Of a stretch of 64,000 nucleotides of DNA, positions 1 through 8,117 are shown piece by piece. The DNA is from Pseudoalteromonas piscicida (GTDB taxonomy: Bacteria > Pseudomonadota > Gammaproteobacteria > Enterobacterales > Alteromonadaceae). Under the pieces are notes generated by a model that made no database searches, was not told where the DNA came from, and worked only from the letters and a program-made list of their open reading frames with translations. Numbering within the stretch: the first letter of the stretch is position 1; the number at the start of each line of letters is the position of its first letter. The stretch spans positions 269,501 through 333,500 of the forward strand of contig NZ_CP011924.1 in assembly GCF_000238315.3 (NCBI RefSeq), given 5' to 3'. The translations under genes and the position numbers were made by a program.

Positions 1-1
1 C

Positions 2-1483
2 TTTGAAGGATGCTTTGCCGATAAAAAAGTTTACTTAGGCGAAATGCGTACCGATGACAAGGGCCGCTTACTTATGCTTGGTGGACACGGGGTGTCAGAA
101 AATCCTCAAGGCCACGAGGCGATAACTTTCGGTAATAATGAAGGCTGGTACGATGATACTTCGGACGGCCCTGTAACTGCTGAGGTGAAATATCAAGGCA
201 AAGCACTTGATGTGAAACCTGCATGGGTTATTTGTGCGCCACCAGATTACGCGCCAATGCAAAAATCTCCGCGAACCATGTGGGATTTAATGCGTCAGGT
301 TGCAGTTGATGCCAAGATGCTACCAGCACCTGAAGGTAACCCCTCCTTTAGTAAAGACATTCTGCCAATTTTCCAAAGGTTAACCGATTTACAATGGGTT
401 AATGCGGGATTTGCCGCAGGGTTTGGCTGGAATAGCCCCTTTGATTTTACTTCAGAGACTTGGATCAGCCGTTTAAATGACAATTCACGCACATGGCAAG
501 AAGCAAGACGTAATCTCTTTAATAACTTTAGACAGATAGAAAAAGTCACCACGGCGGATGAAAAACATAGTTGGAACCCTAAATTTGCCGCTACCGCTCC
601 GCAGTTGTGGCCTTGGTTGTACGGCGATGCGATGAGTGTAGATGCCGATGACTCGCCAAGGCAGTTTGTCACCCTGACAGACATTCAGTTGAATATGTTA
701 CAGCAGTGGTCGAATGGCGAATTTGACTCTGATTACGACCCTTGTTATTGCCCCCCAACCAGCATTGATGAAATTCCGGTTGCTGAGCAGCCTGAGATGT
801 TAACTAAAGCGGCGATGGAGTTCTGTTTAGCGGATGCTTTCCACCCTGGATGTGAAATGACTTGGCCAATGCGTACAGTGGGCATGTATAGCGAGGCTTT
901 CCGTCTTAAACATTCAGAAGATACTGCACCGACCCACGGCACCAATTATGGCGTGGAAATGACATCAGAAATCGCGCTGCATTCGAGCGGCCCATTAAAA
1001 ACGGGGCAGGTTGCTGGTGGCATTACACGTTGGATGGCCATTCCTTGGCAAACAGACACCGCGAGTTGTCGCGATGGCTACAATGAAGCGTACGACCCTT
1101 ATTTACCGACCTTTTGGCCTGCACGAGTGCCAAATAATATGCTTAGCGAGCAAAATTATCACCGGGTAGTCGATGAAACTAAGCCATTTGCAGAGCGACA
1201 AGCAGCATTTAATGATCGGGAGCTGTGGCTAAACGATTTGCCGATAGGCCCTTCAACCAACTATATTGAGCAGATCAACAGTATGATCACTGGGTTTGGT
1301 CAATTGGCGGTGGTATTACCGAAAACAGAAAAAGGCGTAACTGGTTTTCCAACCACCATGCAAGTAGGGTTAACACCAGTCAAAGCGGAAAAACTGCTGG
1401 CTGCGGATAATAACGAAAGCATGCGAGATTGTCGTCCTGATTTGTCACAAACCGACAAAGCACACCGCCGGAATCGCAAATAA
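2..1483 (+). CDS. LodA/GoxA-like CTQ quinoprotein amino-acid oxidase, 3' part
   Basis: C-terminal part of a LodA/GoxA-family oxidase. These enzymes oxidatively deaminate amino acids (lysine epsilon-amine in LodA, glycine in GoxA), releasing hydrogen peroxide, and use cysteine tryptophylquinone (CTQ) made from their own Cys and Trp. The frame is open to the left edge, so the true start lies outside; an ATG at 44 is internal. Family-type stretches include LGEMRTDDKGRLLMLGGHGV near the left edge and GGITRWMAIPWQTD at about 1018-1060. The likely CTQ pair is Cys codon 851-853 (in HPGCEMTW) and Trp codon 1031-1033 (in TRWMAIPW), 60 residues apart, similar to the Cys516/Trp581 spacing recalled for LodA. 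The maturation flavoprotein gene follows 11 bp downstream, as in lodAB and goxAB. Substrate cannot be told from this part. Confidence 0.85.
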   Translation, partial: FEGCFADKKVYLGEMRTDDKGRLLMLGGHGVSENPQGHEAITFGNNEGWYDDTSDGPVTAEVKYQGKALDVKPAWVICAPPDYAPMQKSPRTMWDLMRQVAVDAKMLPAPEGNPSFSKDILPIFQRLTDLQWVNAGFAAGFGWNSPFDFTSETWISRLNDNSRTWQEARRNLFNNFRQIEKVTTADEKHSWNPKFAATAPQLWPWLYGDAMSVDADDSPRQFVTLTDIQLNMLQQWSNGEFDSDYDPCYCPPTSIDEIPVAEQPEMLTKAAMEFCLADAFHPGCEMTWPMRTVGMYSEAFRLKHSEDTAPTHGTNYGVEMTSEIALHSSGPLKTGQVAGGITRWMAIPWQTDTASCRDGYNEAYDPYLPTFWPARVPNNMLSEQNYHRVVDETKPFAERQAAFNDRELWLNDLPIGPSTNYIEQINSMITGFGQLAVVLPKTEKGVTGFPTTMQVGLTPVKAEKLLAADNNESMRDCRPDLSQTDKAHRRNRK

Positions 1484-1494
1484 TAAGGGCTAAT

Positions 1495-2574
1495 ATGGCT
1501 GAAAGGAAATCGGATATTGTCATTGTAGGTGCAGGCATTGCTGGATGCATTGCTGCACTTGCTTTGCATCCCCACTATCAGGTCATAGTAGTCGATAAGC
1601 TCGCTACAGCTAAAGACAAAGTGGGCGAGTGTTTACCGCCAGCGGCCTCTAGAATTCTCAAAAAGCTTAACCTGTTGCACTTATTACAAAGCCCGGAACA
1701 TCTCACTTGTCACGGTATGATTTCGTTTTGGGGCAGTGAATCGCCTACCATAGTGGATAACGTTAAAAACCCCGATGGTTTGGGGTGGCACATTCATCGG
1801 CAGCATTTTGAACAGCAGCTTCGTGATCAATTAGTGCTTCGTGGTATCCCTTTGTTATCCTCTACAAAGCTCACTGATGTGGTGCAAACACAATCAGGGT
1901 GGCAAGTTAGGGTTGAAGGCTGCGACACTGACATGTCTATCACGACAACACTGCTTATTGATGCCACCGGTCGCGCCTGTCATCTGGCGAGGCGACTCGG
2001 TGCAAAACTACAACAGTTTGATAAGCAAATGGCACTGTGGCTTACCGCAGAGGTTGCCACGACGAAACAGTTTGCGGTGATAAGCGATGAAGAAAATGGC
2101 TGGTGGTATAGTGCACCGAGCGCGGCATGCTCTTCACTCGACTCCAATATGCAGCCGCGGGTGTTTTCTTGGCAGGCTTGCGCTGATGCGATCAAAAAGT
2201 GCAACATCACCAGCGCTCGAGATTTTTTAGCAAAAGTAAAGCAGGTGAGGGGGTTTAACACCTTAGTGGACTTGGTGAATATAGAAACAGCACACCTGCA
2301 TCCAATGGTAAGTGCAAATTCGGCCCGTTTGGATAGTTGCGCAGCAAAAGGCTGGTATGCGGTGGGTGATGCGAGCATGAGCTTTGATCCGCTCTCTTCG
2401 CAAGGTATGTTGCATGCCATGACCAGCAGCATGCAACTTGCGGATATGCTGCTGTTGCACGGCATGGATTACAAACATGGCGCAAAACTATATCAGTCGC
2501 AAATGGATAGAGTGTGGATGCGTTACCTTGAGCATCGACAGCACTTTTACGAGGGGTCAAAGTTAATCGGTTAA
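1495..2574 (+). CDS. LodB/GoxB-like FAD-dependent oxidoreductase for CTQ maturation
   Basis: 359-aa flavoprotein of the tryptophan-halogenase/PHBH-like monooxygenase group. The N-terminus has the Rossmann FAD motif GAGIAGCIAALAL (about residues 12-24), then VGECLPPAASRIL (about 43-55), and a second FAD motif GDASMSFDPLSSQGMLHAM at about residues 290-308. In lodAB and goxAB the partner flavoprotein is needed for the post-translational modification that makes CTQ in the oxidase; that role is inferred here from family and from its position 11 bp after the oxidase gene on the same strand. It has no signal peptide, so it should act in the cytoplasm. The start is the ATG at 1495. Confidence 0.85.
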   Translation: MAERKSDIVIVGAGIAGCIAALALHPHYQVIVVDKLATAKDKVGECLPPAASRILKKLNLLHLLQSPEHLTCHGMISFWGSESPTIVDNVKNPDGLGWHIHRQHFEQQLRDQLVLRGIPLLSSTKLTDVVQTQSGWQVRVEGCDTDMSITTTLLIDATGRACHLARRLGAKLQQFDKQMALWLTAEVATTKQFAVISDEENGWWYSAPSAACSSLDSNMQPRVFSWQACADAIKKCNITSARDFLAKVKQVRGFNTLVDLVNIETAHLHPMVSANSARLDSCAAKGWYAVGDASMSFDPLSSQGMLHAMTSSMQLADMLLLHGMDYKHGAKLYQSQMDRVWMRYLEHRQHFYEGSKLIG

Positions 2575-2679
2575 CAGGTATTATTGTTTTGTTTTGATGC
2601 TGAAAAAGTAGCAGGTAACGATAATTGAGCTACTGTTTAAAGGTATATAAATAAGCCGTGTTTGGTTTAAGGAAGCTAT

Positions 2680-3819
2680 ATGCCTATCCAGCAAGATAAC
2701 ATTGAAGAAACCTTGTTTTTCAGCCAGTTACTAAAGCAAACCTCAGCAATAGAATTATTAAAACAAGTACTTATGCATTCTCATCATGCGGTGGTTGTCA
2801 CCGATGCAGATAGGGAAAATGGCTACCGCATCGTCTACGCCAATAAAAAGTTTTGTACGCATACGGGTTATGAGCTCGCAGAGCTTGTTGGCAATTCTCC
2901 GGCGATTTTACAAGGGCCTAAAAGTAATAAAAGCGTTATTGCTAAGCTAAGCGATGCCCTTGAGCGCAACGGCTTTTTCTACGGATCCTCTATCAACTAT
3001 CGTAAAGATGGCAGTATGTATCCGGTAGAGTGGAATATTTCCGCTATTCGTAATGAGCAAGGGGAGGTGACACATTATATTTCGATGCAAAAAGACTTAA
3101 CTAATCTGCGTCGACTCGCAGAACAAATCCAAGAGTCGACAGAAGTCTTTAAGAAGTTTTACTTTAAAATCTCACATAATCAGGCATTTGTTGGGCCTGA
3201 AGCGCGACGCCAAAGAGATCGAGGAAAGATTGCGCCAGAGGCAATTGAATTGTTTGATGAAACCCTCGAAGAGCTCAAGAAAAATGAAAAATTACTCAAC
3301 GGTAATTTACGCTCAGAAGCCGCCAATGATCTATTCGATGATGCTTTTTTCGATATGGGCCCAGACGACCTCGGAGCATTTTCAAGTAAATTGCAAAAAG
3401 AGGCGGAATCTGCCAGCGAATTTTGGCTTGAGTGTCCGATAGAAGGCGATGATGTTGCATGTTTACTTGAAGCCGTAGAAGAGGTAGATTCCGAAGTTGG
3501 CCTTATTCAAGCCAACGGATATTCACAGCAACGTATTGAACTAATTGTAAAGTTGTACAAAGAATTGGCTAATAGCTTGTATTTTTGTGTTGAGTTTAAT
3601 GATGGCGCGTTATTAATTGATGAGGTTGCAGAATGTTTAACGGCGCATTTGCACGATAAAGATATTCCCGTTGAGATGCTGGTGATGTTTAACAAAGATT
3701 TGTTTGTTTGGATTAAAGAAGTGTTTGAATCGAAAGAATGCGACAACATCTATAGTGGTGAAACCAATACCATTGCTGCTGGCCGTCAGTTGATTGCGAT
3801 GCTTAAAATGTCTGAATAA
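2680..3819 (+). CDS. PAS (LOV-like) domain protein of unknown output
   Basis: 379 aa. Residues about 25-145 form a PAS domain with a PAC tail (VVVTDADRENGYRIVYANKK; RKDGSMYPVEWNISAIRN; HYISMQKDLT). The region corresponding to the LOV motif GRNCRFLQ reads GNSPAILQG, so the photoactive cysteine is absent and blue-light adduct chemistry is not expected. The C-terminal 230 residues are acidic and mostly helical-looking, with no kinase, GGDEF, EAL or methyl-accepting motif that I can identify. It probably is a cytoplasmic sensor or scaffold; the output is unknown. It has its own upstream gap of 105 bp and is followed convergently by a decayed kinase fragment. Confidence 0.6.
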   Translation: MPIQQDNIEETLFFSQLLKQTSAIELLKQVLMHSHHAVVVTDADRENGYRIVYANKKFCTHTGYELAELVGNSPAILQGPKSNKSVIAKLSDALERNGFFYGSSINYRKDGSMYPVEWNISAIRNEQGEVTHYISMQKDLTNLRRLAEQIQESTEVFKKFYFKISHNQAFVGPEARRQRDRGKIAPEAIELFDETLEELKKNEKLLNGNLRSEAANDLFDDAFFDMGPDDLGAFSSKLQKEAESASEFWLECPIEGDDVACLLEAVEEVDSEVGLIQANGYSQQRIELIVKLYKELANSLYFCVEFNDGALLIDEVAECLTAHLHDKDIPVEMLVMFNKDLFVWIKEVFESKECDNIYSGETNTIAAGRQLIAMLKMSE

Positions 3820-3846
3820 ATGTTGCCTAGAAGTGGCGATGAACAC

Positions 3847-4437
3847 TCACCTATTCTCTGCCGTCAGTGGAAGCTGAATATGAGCAATTGCGCCTTGTGC
3901 TTGTTCAAAATCGACTTGATTTTCTTGCGTGGTGGGAATTTCTATCAAGGTTTGAGCAAGTGACTTAATCGGCGAGAGAGAATTATGAATCTCGTGGCTG
4001 AGTACTCTGATCATTTTTTGCCAAGCGTCGCGCTGAGCTTGGCTGACAACCGCTTGCACATCAGTCAGGATCACCAAGTGTGCCTGCATGCCTGCAATGG
4101 TAAGCTCACTATAGCGAAGCTGTCACTCATCACCTAGAGTAGGGTGGTTAAAGCGCCAATGTCTACTATGATACTCAAGGCTAAACTTATGCGCTTTTAA
4201 CAAACGCTGGCTTTGCCATGGTTTGCCAATCCAATTTGAGAAGGCTTCATTGGCATGCACCAAGGCGGTATTGTTATCGAAAATTGCGATGGGGCTGGGC
4301 AGTTGCTGCAATACCCCTTTGATCCCAGCCCGTACGGTGAGCTTATTCACCCTATCTTGAACCAATAAAAATACTTCATTACAGGCATCAATATTCGACT
4401 GCGCAAGCTGCAGGTTGGCTTTGTGTAAGGTCTGCAA
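3847..4437 (-). pseudogene. remnant of a sensor histidine kinase
   Basis: Read on the minus strand, this is a PAS-like region (LPSPIAIFDNNTALVHANEA) followed by a dimerisation/phosphoacceptor box LSHEIHNSLSPIKSLAQ. It resembles the intact kinase at 51003-52274 (LNHEVRNTLTPV...MAQSL). An in-frame TGA after LGDE (about 4123-4125) interrupts it, and the frame ends at 3847 before any ATP-binding domain. The 5' end is fused in the same frame to the adaptor remnant, with TAA at 4438-4440 between them. The permease, ATPase and response-regulator genes expected between adaptor and kinase are missing, so an internal deletion is the simplest explanation. Confidence 0.7.
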
Positions 4438-5017
4438 TTATGATATTCGCTGTTGCTCAATATTAATGCGACGTTTCAGCTGGCGATGGGTAAGTACCGC
4501 GCGTTGGTAGTCGAGTTTAGAAACAACTCCATCTTCAACCAATTCTCCTTGAGCGGTAACCTCCAGTTCGGCACTTTCTAACTCAGATCTCAGAATTTCC
4601 AAATCCGCCTGATGAGACAGCAGTTCTCGTTGTTGATTGATATCGAGTTGTAGATATTGGTCTTGCGATTGCGCCAAACTGCGTTTGGCATCTTTTAAAG
4701 ATTGGGCCAAATTTGCATCTTGTAACCTCATGATGATGCTGTCGGGAACCCGGGCGCAACACAATTTCTTCAACCGTGGCATCGCTTGCGGCACTTATCA
4801 AACGCGGCGTTTTCGATTTAAGCTGTCCATATCCAGATACACTGACCTCTAAATCCCCTTGCTGGACTTCTGCAATCCATGTTTTCGCTATGGGCAAAGA
4901 TGCCTGCGCTGAGGACTGTATTAGCAGCCATATAATAACTACGGCGAAAATGGTTCCGCCAACAGCCCACAACCAGTTAACCTTGTTGCGCTTTTTATAT
5001 TCGACTTGTATATCCAT
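4438..5017 (-). pseudogene. remnant of a HlyD-type membrane fusion protein
   Basis: The 5' portion begins at ATG 5017 with a short cytoplasmic segment, one membrane anchor (about residues 14-34) and the barrel-entry motif VSGYGQLKSK. After VLRPGSR, near position 4745, the reading frame shifts; the continuation in another frame (PDSIIMRLQDANLAQSL...) runs through a coiled-coil hairpin to TAA at 4438. The intact-frame relative is the adaptor at 45222 (FSVKGYGRLRSK; LHLPGSRVEPDTVILQLTNP). Everything after the coiled coil is lost and replaced by kinase sequence. A sigma-54-like element lies 45 bp upstream. It is a decayed paralogue of the 45.2 kb operon. Confidence 0.75.
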
Positions 5018-5061
5018 GTTGATATCTCTGGTGGAATGAAGGTTGTTATTACTCAGTAGAT

Positions 5062-5077
5062 AACAAGTCGCATGCCA
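5062..5077 (-). promoter_or_regulatory. sigma-54 promoter-like element before the adaptor remnant
   Basis: On the minus strand the element reads TGGCAT-GCGAC-TTGTT, close to the sigma-54 consensus TGGCAC-N5-TTGCW, with the -12 GC changed to GT. It sits 45 bp before the start of the decayed adaptor gene, in the same place as the better match in front of the 45.2 kb paralogue. It may be a decayed promoter. Confidence 0.4.
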
Positions 5078-5262
5078 AAATTTAATTAACTGAAATTATT
5101 GAAATTTTTATTTTGTCTGCTTGCATGGAAGGAGGATTTTTGCGGTTTCGAAAATAAAAATTGTGGTTTTGGGATGAGTTAGCACAGCACTTTTGTTGAA
5201 TTTATGTAATTTTTTGTTGCAGTTTGGTCCGTGGTCTGGTTTTATTTGGCATAGAAAAAGAT

Positions 5263-5285
5263 GTAAGGATAACTACTAATTATGA
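5263..5285 (+). repeat. 23-bp inverted repeat, left copy (carries RBS and ATG)
   Basis: Perfect 23-bp match to the reverse complement of 6982-7004. It starts GTAAGGATAA, has a 7-nt centre CTACTAA and ends TTATGA. It includes the ribosome binding site TAAGGA and the ATG (5282-5284) of the gene to its right. ATAA/TTAT form a small dyad around the centre, an arrangement like the inner ends of Xer/dif-type recombination sites. Identity stops abruptly on both sides. Confidence 0.9.
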
Positions 5286-6286
5286 ATCTCAATTCACACT
5301 ATTCATTAGAAAGAGTTGTGAGCTCTAAAGATCAAAAGTATATCGAAGGATTATCGATATACTCTAGGTACACACACCCTGCTCTTAGAACGGAAACTAA
5401 TACAATTACTTATTGGCTAGATAACTATAACAAAAAGTTTGATGATGAGTTCCATGTCCTTGTTTTTTCAAATAATGAAATAGTTATTGGCTATACTCAA
5501 CTAACCTATTTCGTTGAAGAAAATATAGTTGTTATTGACTATATATCCATAGATGAAAGATATAGGAAGAACAATACCTTTTTTGAGTTTGCAGATCAGC
5601 TTGCCCAGTATATTGAGAGTAAATTTCCCAGCTCAAGCTTTTCCGTTGTAGAGCTAGCCTTGATAGATCAGCCTTATCATCAAAGTGATAATTTTGAGTT
5701 GATGAAAAAGCTACTAGGCATGATTGGATTTTATGAGTTGGATCTTGATTATTGGCAATTAGAGCTTTCAGCTAGCAATCATGAAAGCAAGGTTCCTGCA
5801 CATTTATTTTTAAATCCTAGGCCTCTTCATTGTAGTTTAAGGAAAGAAACCGCATTGGATTTACTACACATGCTGTATATTAAACATTACTCAAGGTGGT
5901 TTGAAGTATACGAGGAAGATAAAGTTATTTTATACAAGGAAAAAGCTCAAGAGCTTTATAGCACCGCAAAGACATCTCTCGTTGATGATGTTTATTTTAA
6001 AGGTGGAAGTGATAAAGCATATGAAAGTATAGTAAAGACAACAACTGCACAGCCTACTCAACATTTAGGTCTGTCGGTAAAATTGACTTTTTTATTTTTG
6101 GTATTAGCGTTATCTTTAGTGTTTTTTATTAAAAAAACAGAAATAGATAAAGATGATTTCTTTTACTTTTATGGTTTTCTTTCCGTTAGTTTCGTCTTTT
6201 TTCTTTCTTTGTTCTCGTCGCGTGCACTGGAGGTACTAAAAGTTGTATCTAAAACCTTCAGCGACATTTTAAAAGGAAAGCCATAA
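5282..6286 (+). CDS. GNAT-fold-like protein with C-terminal membrane hairpin
   Basis: 334 aa, not recognised as a named family. Residues about 5-160 look like an N-acetyltransferase (GNAT) fold: FHVLVFSNNEIVIGYTQLTYF resembles strands 2-3, followed by VVIDYISIDERYRKNN, where the acetyl-CoA loop would be, then FFEFADQLAQYIES. The C-terminus has two predicted membrane segments (about 265-283 and 293-312), unusual for GNATs and suggesting membrane attachment. The gene is visibly AT-rich compared with its neighbours. Its start codon and RBS lie within the left 23-bp repeat, and its last 29 bp overlap the convergent methyltransferase gene. The function is unknown; horizontal acquisition is likely. 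Confidence 0.6.
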   Translation: MNLNSHYSLERVVSSKDQKYIEGLSIYSRYTHPALRTETNTITYWLDNYNKKFDDEFHVLVFSNNEIVIGYTQLTYFVEENIVVIDYISIDERYRKNNTFFEFADQLAQYIESKFPSSSFSVVELALIDQPYHQSDNFELMKKLLGMIGFYELDLDYWQLELSASNHESKVPAHLFLNPRPLHCSLRKETALDLLHMLYIKHYSRWFEVYEEDKVILYKEKAQELYSTAKTSLVDDVYFKGGSDKAYESIVKTTTAQPTQHLGLSVKLTFLFLVLALSLVFFIKKTEIDKDDFFYFYGFLSVSFVFFLSLFSSRALEVLKVVSKTFSDILKGKP

Positions 6287-6985
6287 AGTTACATCCACCT
6301 CTTTTTAGTATGTTAACCCTTTGAAAAAAAGGATCTAACTTGGAGAGTTTGGAAGATAGTTTCGGGTTACTTGTACTTCGTAAGAGCAGTGTGGATATGA
6401 TATGTATCGAGTTGCTCTTTTTCTCTAACAAGTTAAAACTGTGTAAAATTGAGTTTATGTAATCAATAGAATAAAGCCAAAGATGTTCGCTTTCTCCATT
6501 ATAAAAGGTGTGGATCGGAGTTACACTTTCCTTGTACTTGTCTGTAAATATAAATTCATAACTATTACTAGTTTCGTATTCTAAAACTAAAACTCCACCT
6601 TTTTTTGTTACTCGATTAAGCTCTTTAATAGCAAGCTGTGCATCAACATAATTTAGTACCGAACCTACACACATATTACAATATCAAATGACTCATCAAA
6701 AAAAGGAATGTTTGTCACAGAGCCTACTATTGATTTGTCCTCAAAATTTAATAAATTCTCTGCTATATCTAGATGATAAATAAAATCACCAGATATTCCG
6801 TAAGAGTTACCTCCTGAACCCGCAAGTAATACTCTTTCTGATAATTTCACACCATCTTCTATGCTTAAATAATCGTATAAATACTGCTTAATTTTTCTGT
6901 AGGTGTGATAGTGCCATTGATCGGAAATATCCCAGATATTCTGAAGCTTATTATACTTATCTCTTACATCACACTCTTCAATCAT
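6258..6985 (-). pseudogene. class I SAM-dependent methyltransferase, frameshifted
   Basis: The first frame (6985 to 6665) carries the SAM-binding motif VLLAGSGGNSYG and the acidic strand end HLDIAENLL, ending at FDIVICV before TAG. The second frame (from 6674) continues with GSVLNYVDAQLAIKELNRVT and KKGGVLVLEYE, the usual post-motif helix and strand of Methyltransf_11-type enzymes. Joining the two as DIVICVGSVLNY needs removal of 2 nt from the TGTGTGT run at about 6665-6674, so a dinucleotide expansion is likely. Translation would start in the right 23-bp repeat, 18 nt after the recombinase stop codon, so the two would be cotranscribed. The 3' end overlaps the convergent gene by 29 bp. The substrate is unknown. 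Confidence 0.7.
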
Positions 6986-7004
6986 AATTAGTAGTTATCC
7001 TTAC
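6982..7004 (-). repeat. 23-bp inverted repeat, right copy (carries RBS and ATG)
   Basis: Reverse complement of 5263-5285 with no mismatch over 23 bp. Its first base is the last base of the recombinase stop codon (7004-7006). It contains the RBS TAAGGA and the ATG (6983-6985) of the methyltransferase gene. Together the two copies bound a 1.7-kb segment with mirror-image translation starts. Confidence 0.9.
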
Positions 7005-7957
7005 TAACTAGCAATTCGTTTCCTTACATTGGCTTTAGTGATCTTTTTTTGCAGCGCGTTGTCGGTAACATGGGTATAAATTTCCGTGGTTGAGATACTA
7101 CTGTGTCCGAGCAACCGTTGGACGAATCGAATGTCGAGGCCTGATTCAAGTAGTTCGCATGCCGCGCTGTGCCTTAGCATGTGTGGAGTGACTTTGAGTT
7201 GGGTGTATGCTTGTTGACTAAGTTTTTTGATTAGTTTGCGTAAGAATTGCGTTGAGGCGGGTTCCCCGCGGCTATTAATCAGTAAATGATCGCAATGTGG
7301 TGCGCAAATAGCGCGGCTTTCAATATAGTTCTTGAGTAATTTGGCTATTTCTTGATCTGTGAGATACACAAACCGTTCTCTGGCTCCCTTACCTAAGATT
7401 TTAATCTTCTTTTCGTTGATATAGATGTCAGTTAAACAAATTCCAGCAAGCTCAGAGACGCGGATCCCTGTGCTAATCATAAGTTCTAACGCGATGAGTG
7501 AAGTAAATTCATTTAGCATGCGCTTTTGACTGATGCTATATGTGTTTGATGATTCTACCCATAAGTTTTTACAGTTTTTTCTGGCTTGTTTGAGCAAGCG
7601 TTTCAAGTCTGAGTGTGGTACGTTTCTTGGTAATCTTTTGGGTAGCTTAATGTCTAGCTGGAATTTATGAAAAGGATTAAGCTCGATGAATTCCTCTCGC
7701 TCAAGCCACTGGAACATAGCCCTTACACACGCCATTTTGCGCTTTATTGATGTGTTTGATAGCTCTGCATCAACCAGAAATTGATGGAACTGTGATAAGT
7801 CTACTTTGCTAATATCTTTAATGCTTTTATTTTCATCAAGTGCCTGCATAAACTGCTTTAGGTCAATTTGATATGCTTTCAAGGTGTGATCTGAGAGTTT
7901 ACGTTTATCTTTACACAGGGAAATGAACTGTTGAGAAAGTTGGTTTATTGATTGCAC
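7004..7957 (-). CDS. tyrosine recombinase (XerC/D-like integrase)
   Basis: 317 aa with an N-terminal SAM-like core-binding domain (about 1-95) and a C-terminal catalytic domain. All expected catalytic residues are present: Arg166 (STGIRVSEL), Lys190 (LGKGARER), His259 and Arg262 (HMLRHSAA), His285 (LLGHSSIS) and nucleophile Tyr294 (TTEIYTHV). There is no IntI-type extra domain, so this is not an integron integrase. About 20 residues (roughly 128-148) look inserted before the first catalytic block compared with XerC/XerD. The stop codon abuts the right 23-bp repeat, and the gene is the only recombinase near the inverted-repeat segment, making it the obvious candidate to act on those sites. It looks intact. 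Confidence 0.9.
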   Translation of the reverse strand: MQSINQLSQQFISLCKDKRKLSDHTLKAYQIDLKQFMQALDENKSIKDISKVDLSQFHQFLVDAELSNTSIKRKMACVRAMFQWLEREEFIELNPFHKFQLDIKLPKRLPRNVPHSDLKRLLKQARKNCKNLWVESSNTYSISQKRMLNEFTSLIALELMISTGIRVSELAGICLTDIYINEKKIKILGKGARERFVYLTDQEIAKLLKNYIESRAICAPHCDHLLINSRGEPASTQFLRKLIKKLSQQAYTQLKVTPHMLRHSAACELLESGLDIRFVQRLLGHSSISTTEIYTHVTDNALQKKITKANVRKRIAS

Positions 7958-8078
7958 TGCGATAAATCTACTTTTGCTAATACCTAATTTAGTGACCGTA
8001 TTAGAACAGATTGTTGATAAAAACTGTATATAATCAATTGATTTAAAGGAATGTAGAATACAAGCGTGTTGTTAAATA

Positions 8079-8095
8079 GGCTCCAAGTCGGAGCC
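8079..8095 (-). terminator. hairpin after the 11.7-8.1 kb operon
   Basis: GGCTCC / GGAGCC stem with a 5-nt loop, located 23 bp beyond the stop of the last minus-strand gene of the operon. On the minus strand it is followed by TATTTAAC, a weak T-tract. Confidence 0.45.
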
Positions 8096-8117
8096 TCGGT
8101 ATTATGACAATAATTGT

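Noticed and set aside
44-1483. ATG at 44 as the true start of the oxidase
   Set aside because: The same frame is open to the left edge with family-like sequence before it, so the gene is truncated by the window.
7004-7957. Recombinase as an integron integrase with gene cassettes
   Set aside because: No IntI-specific extra domain and no attC-like sites with GTTRRRY cores; the two repeat copies are inverted, not direct.
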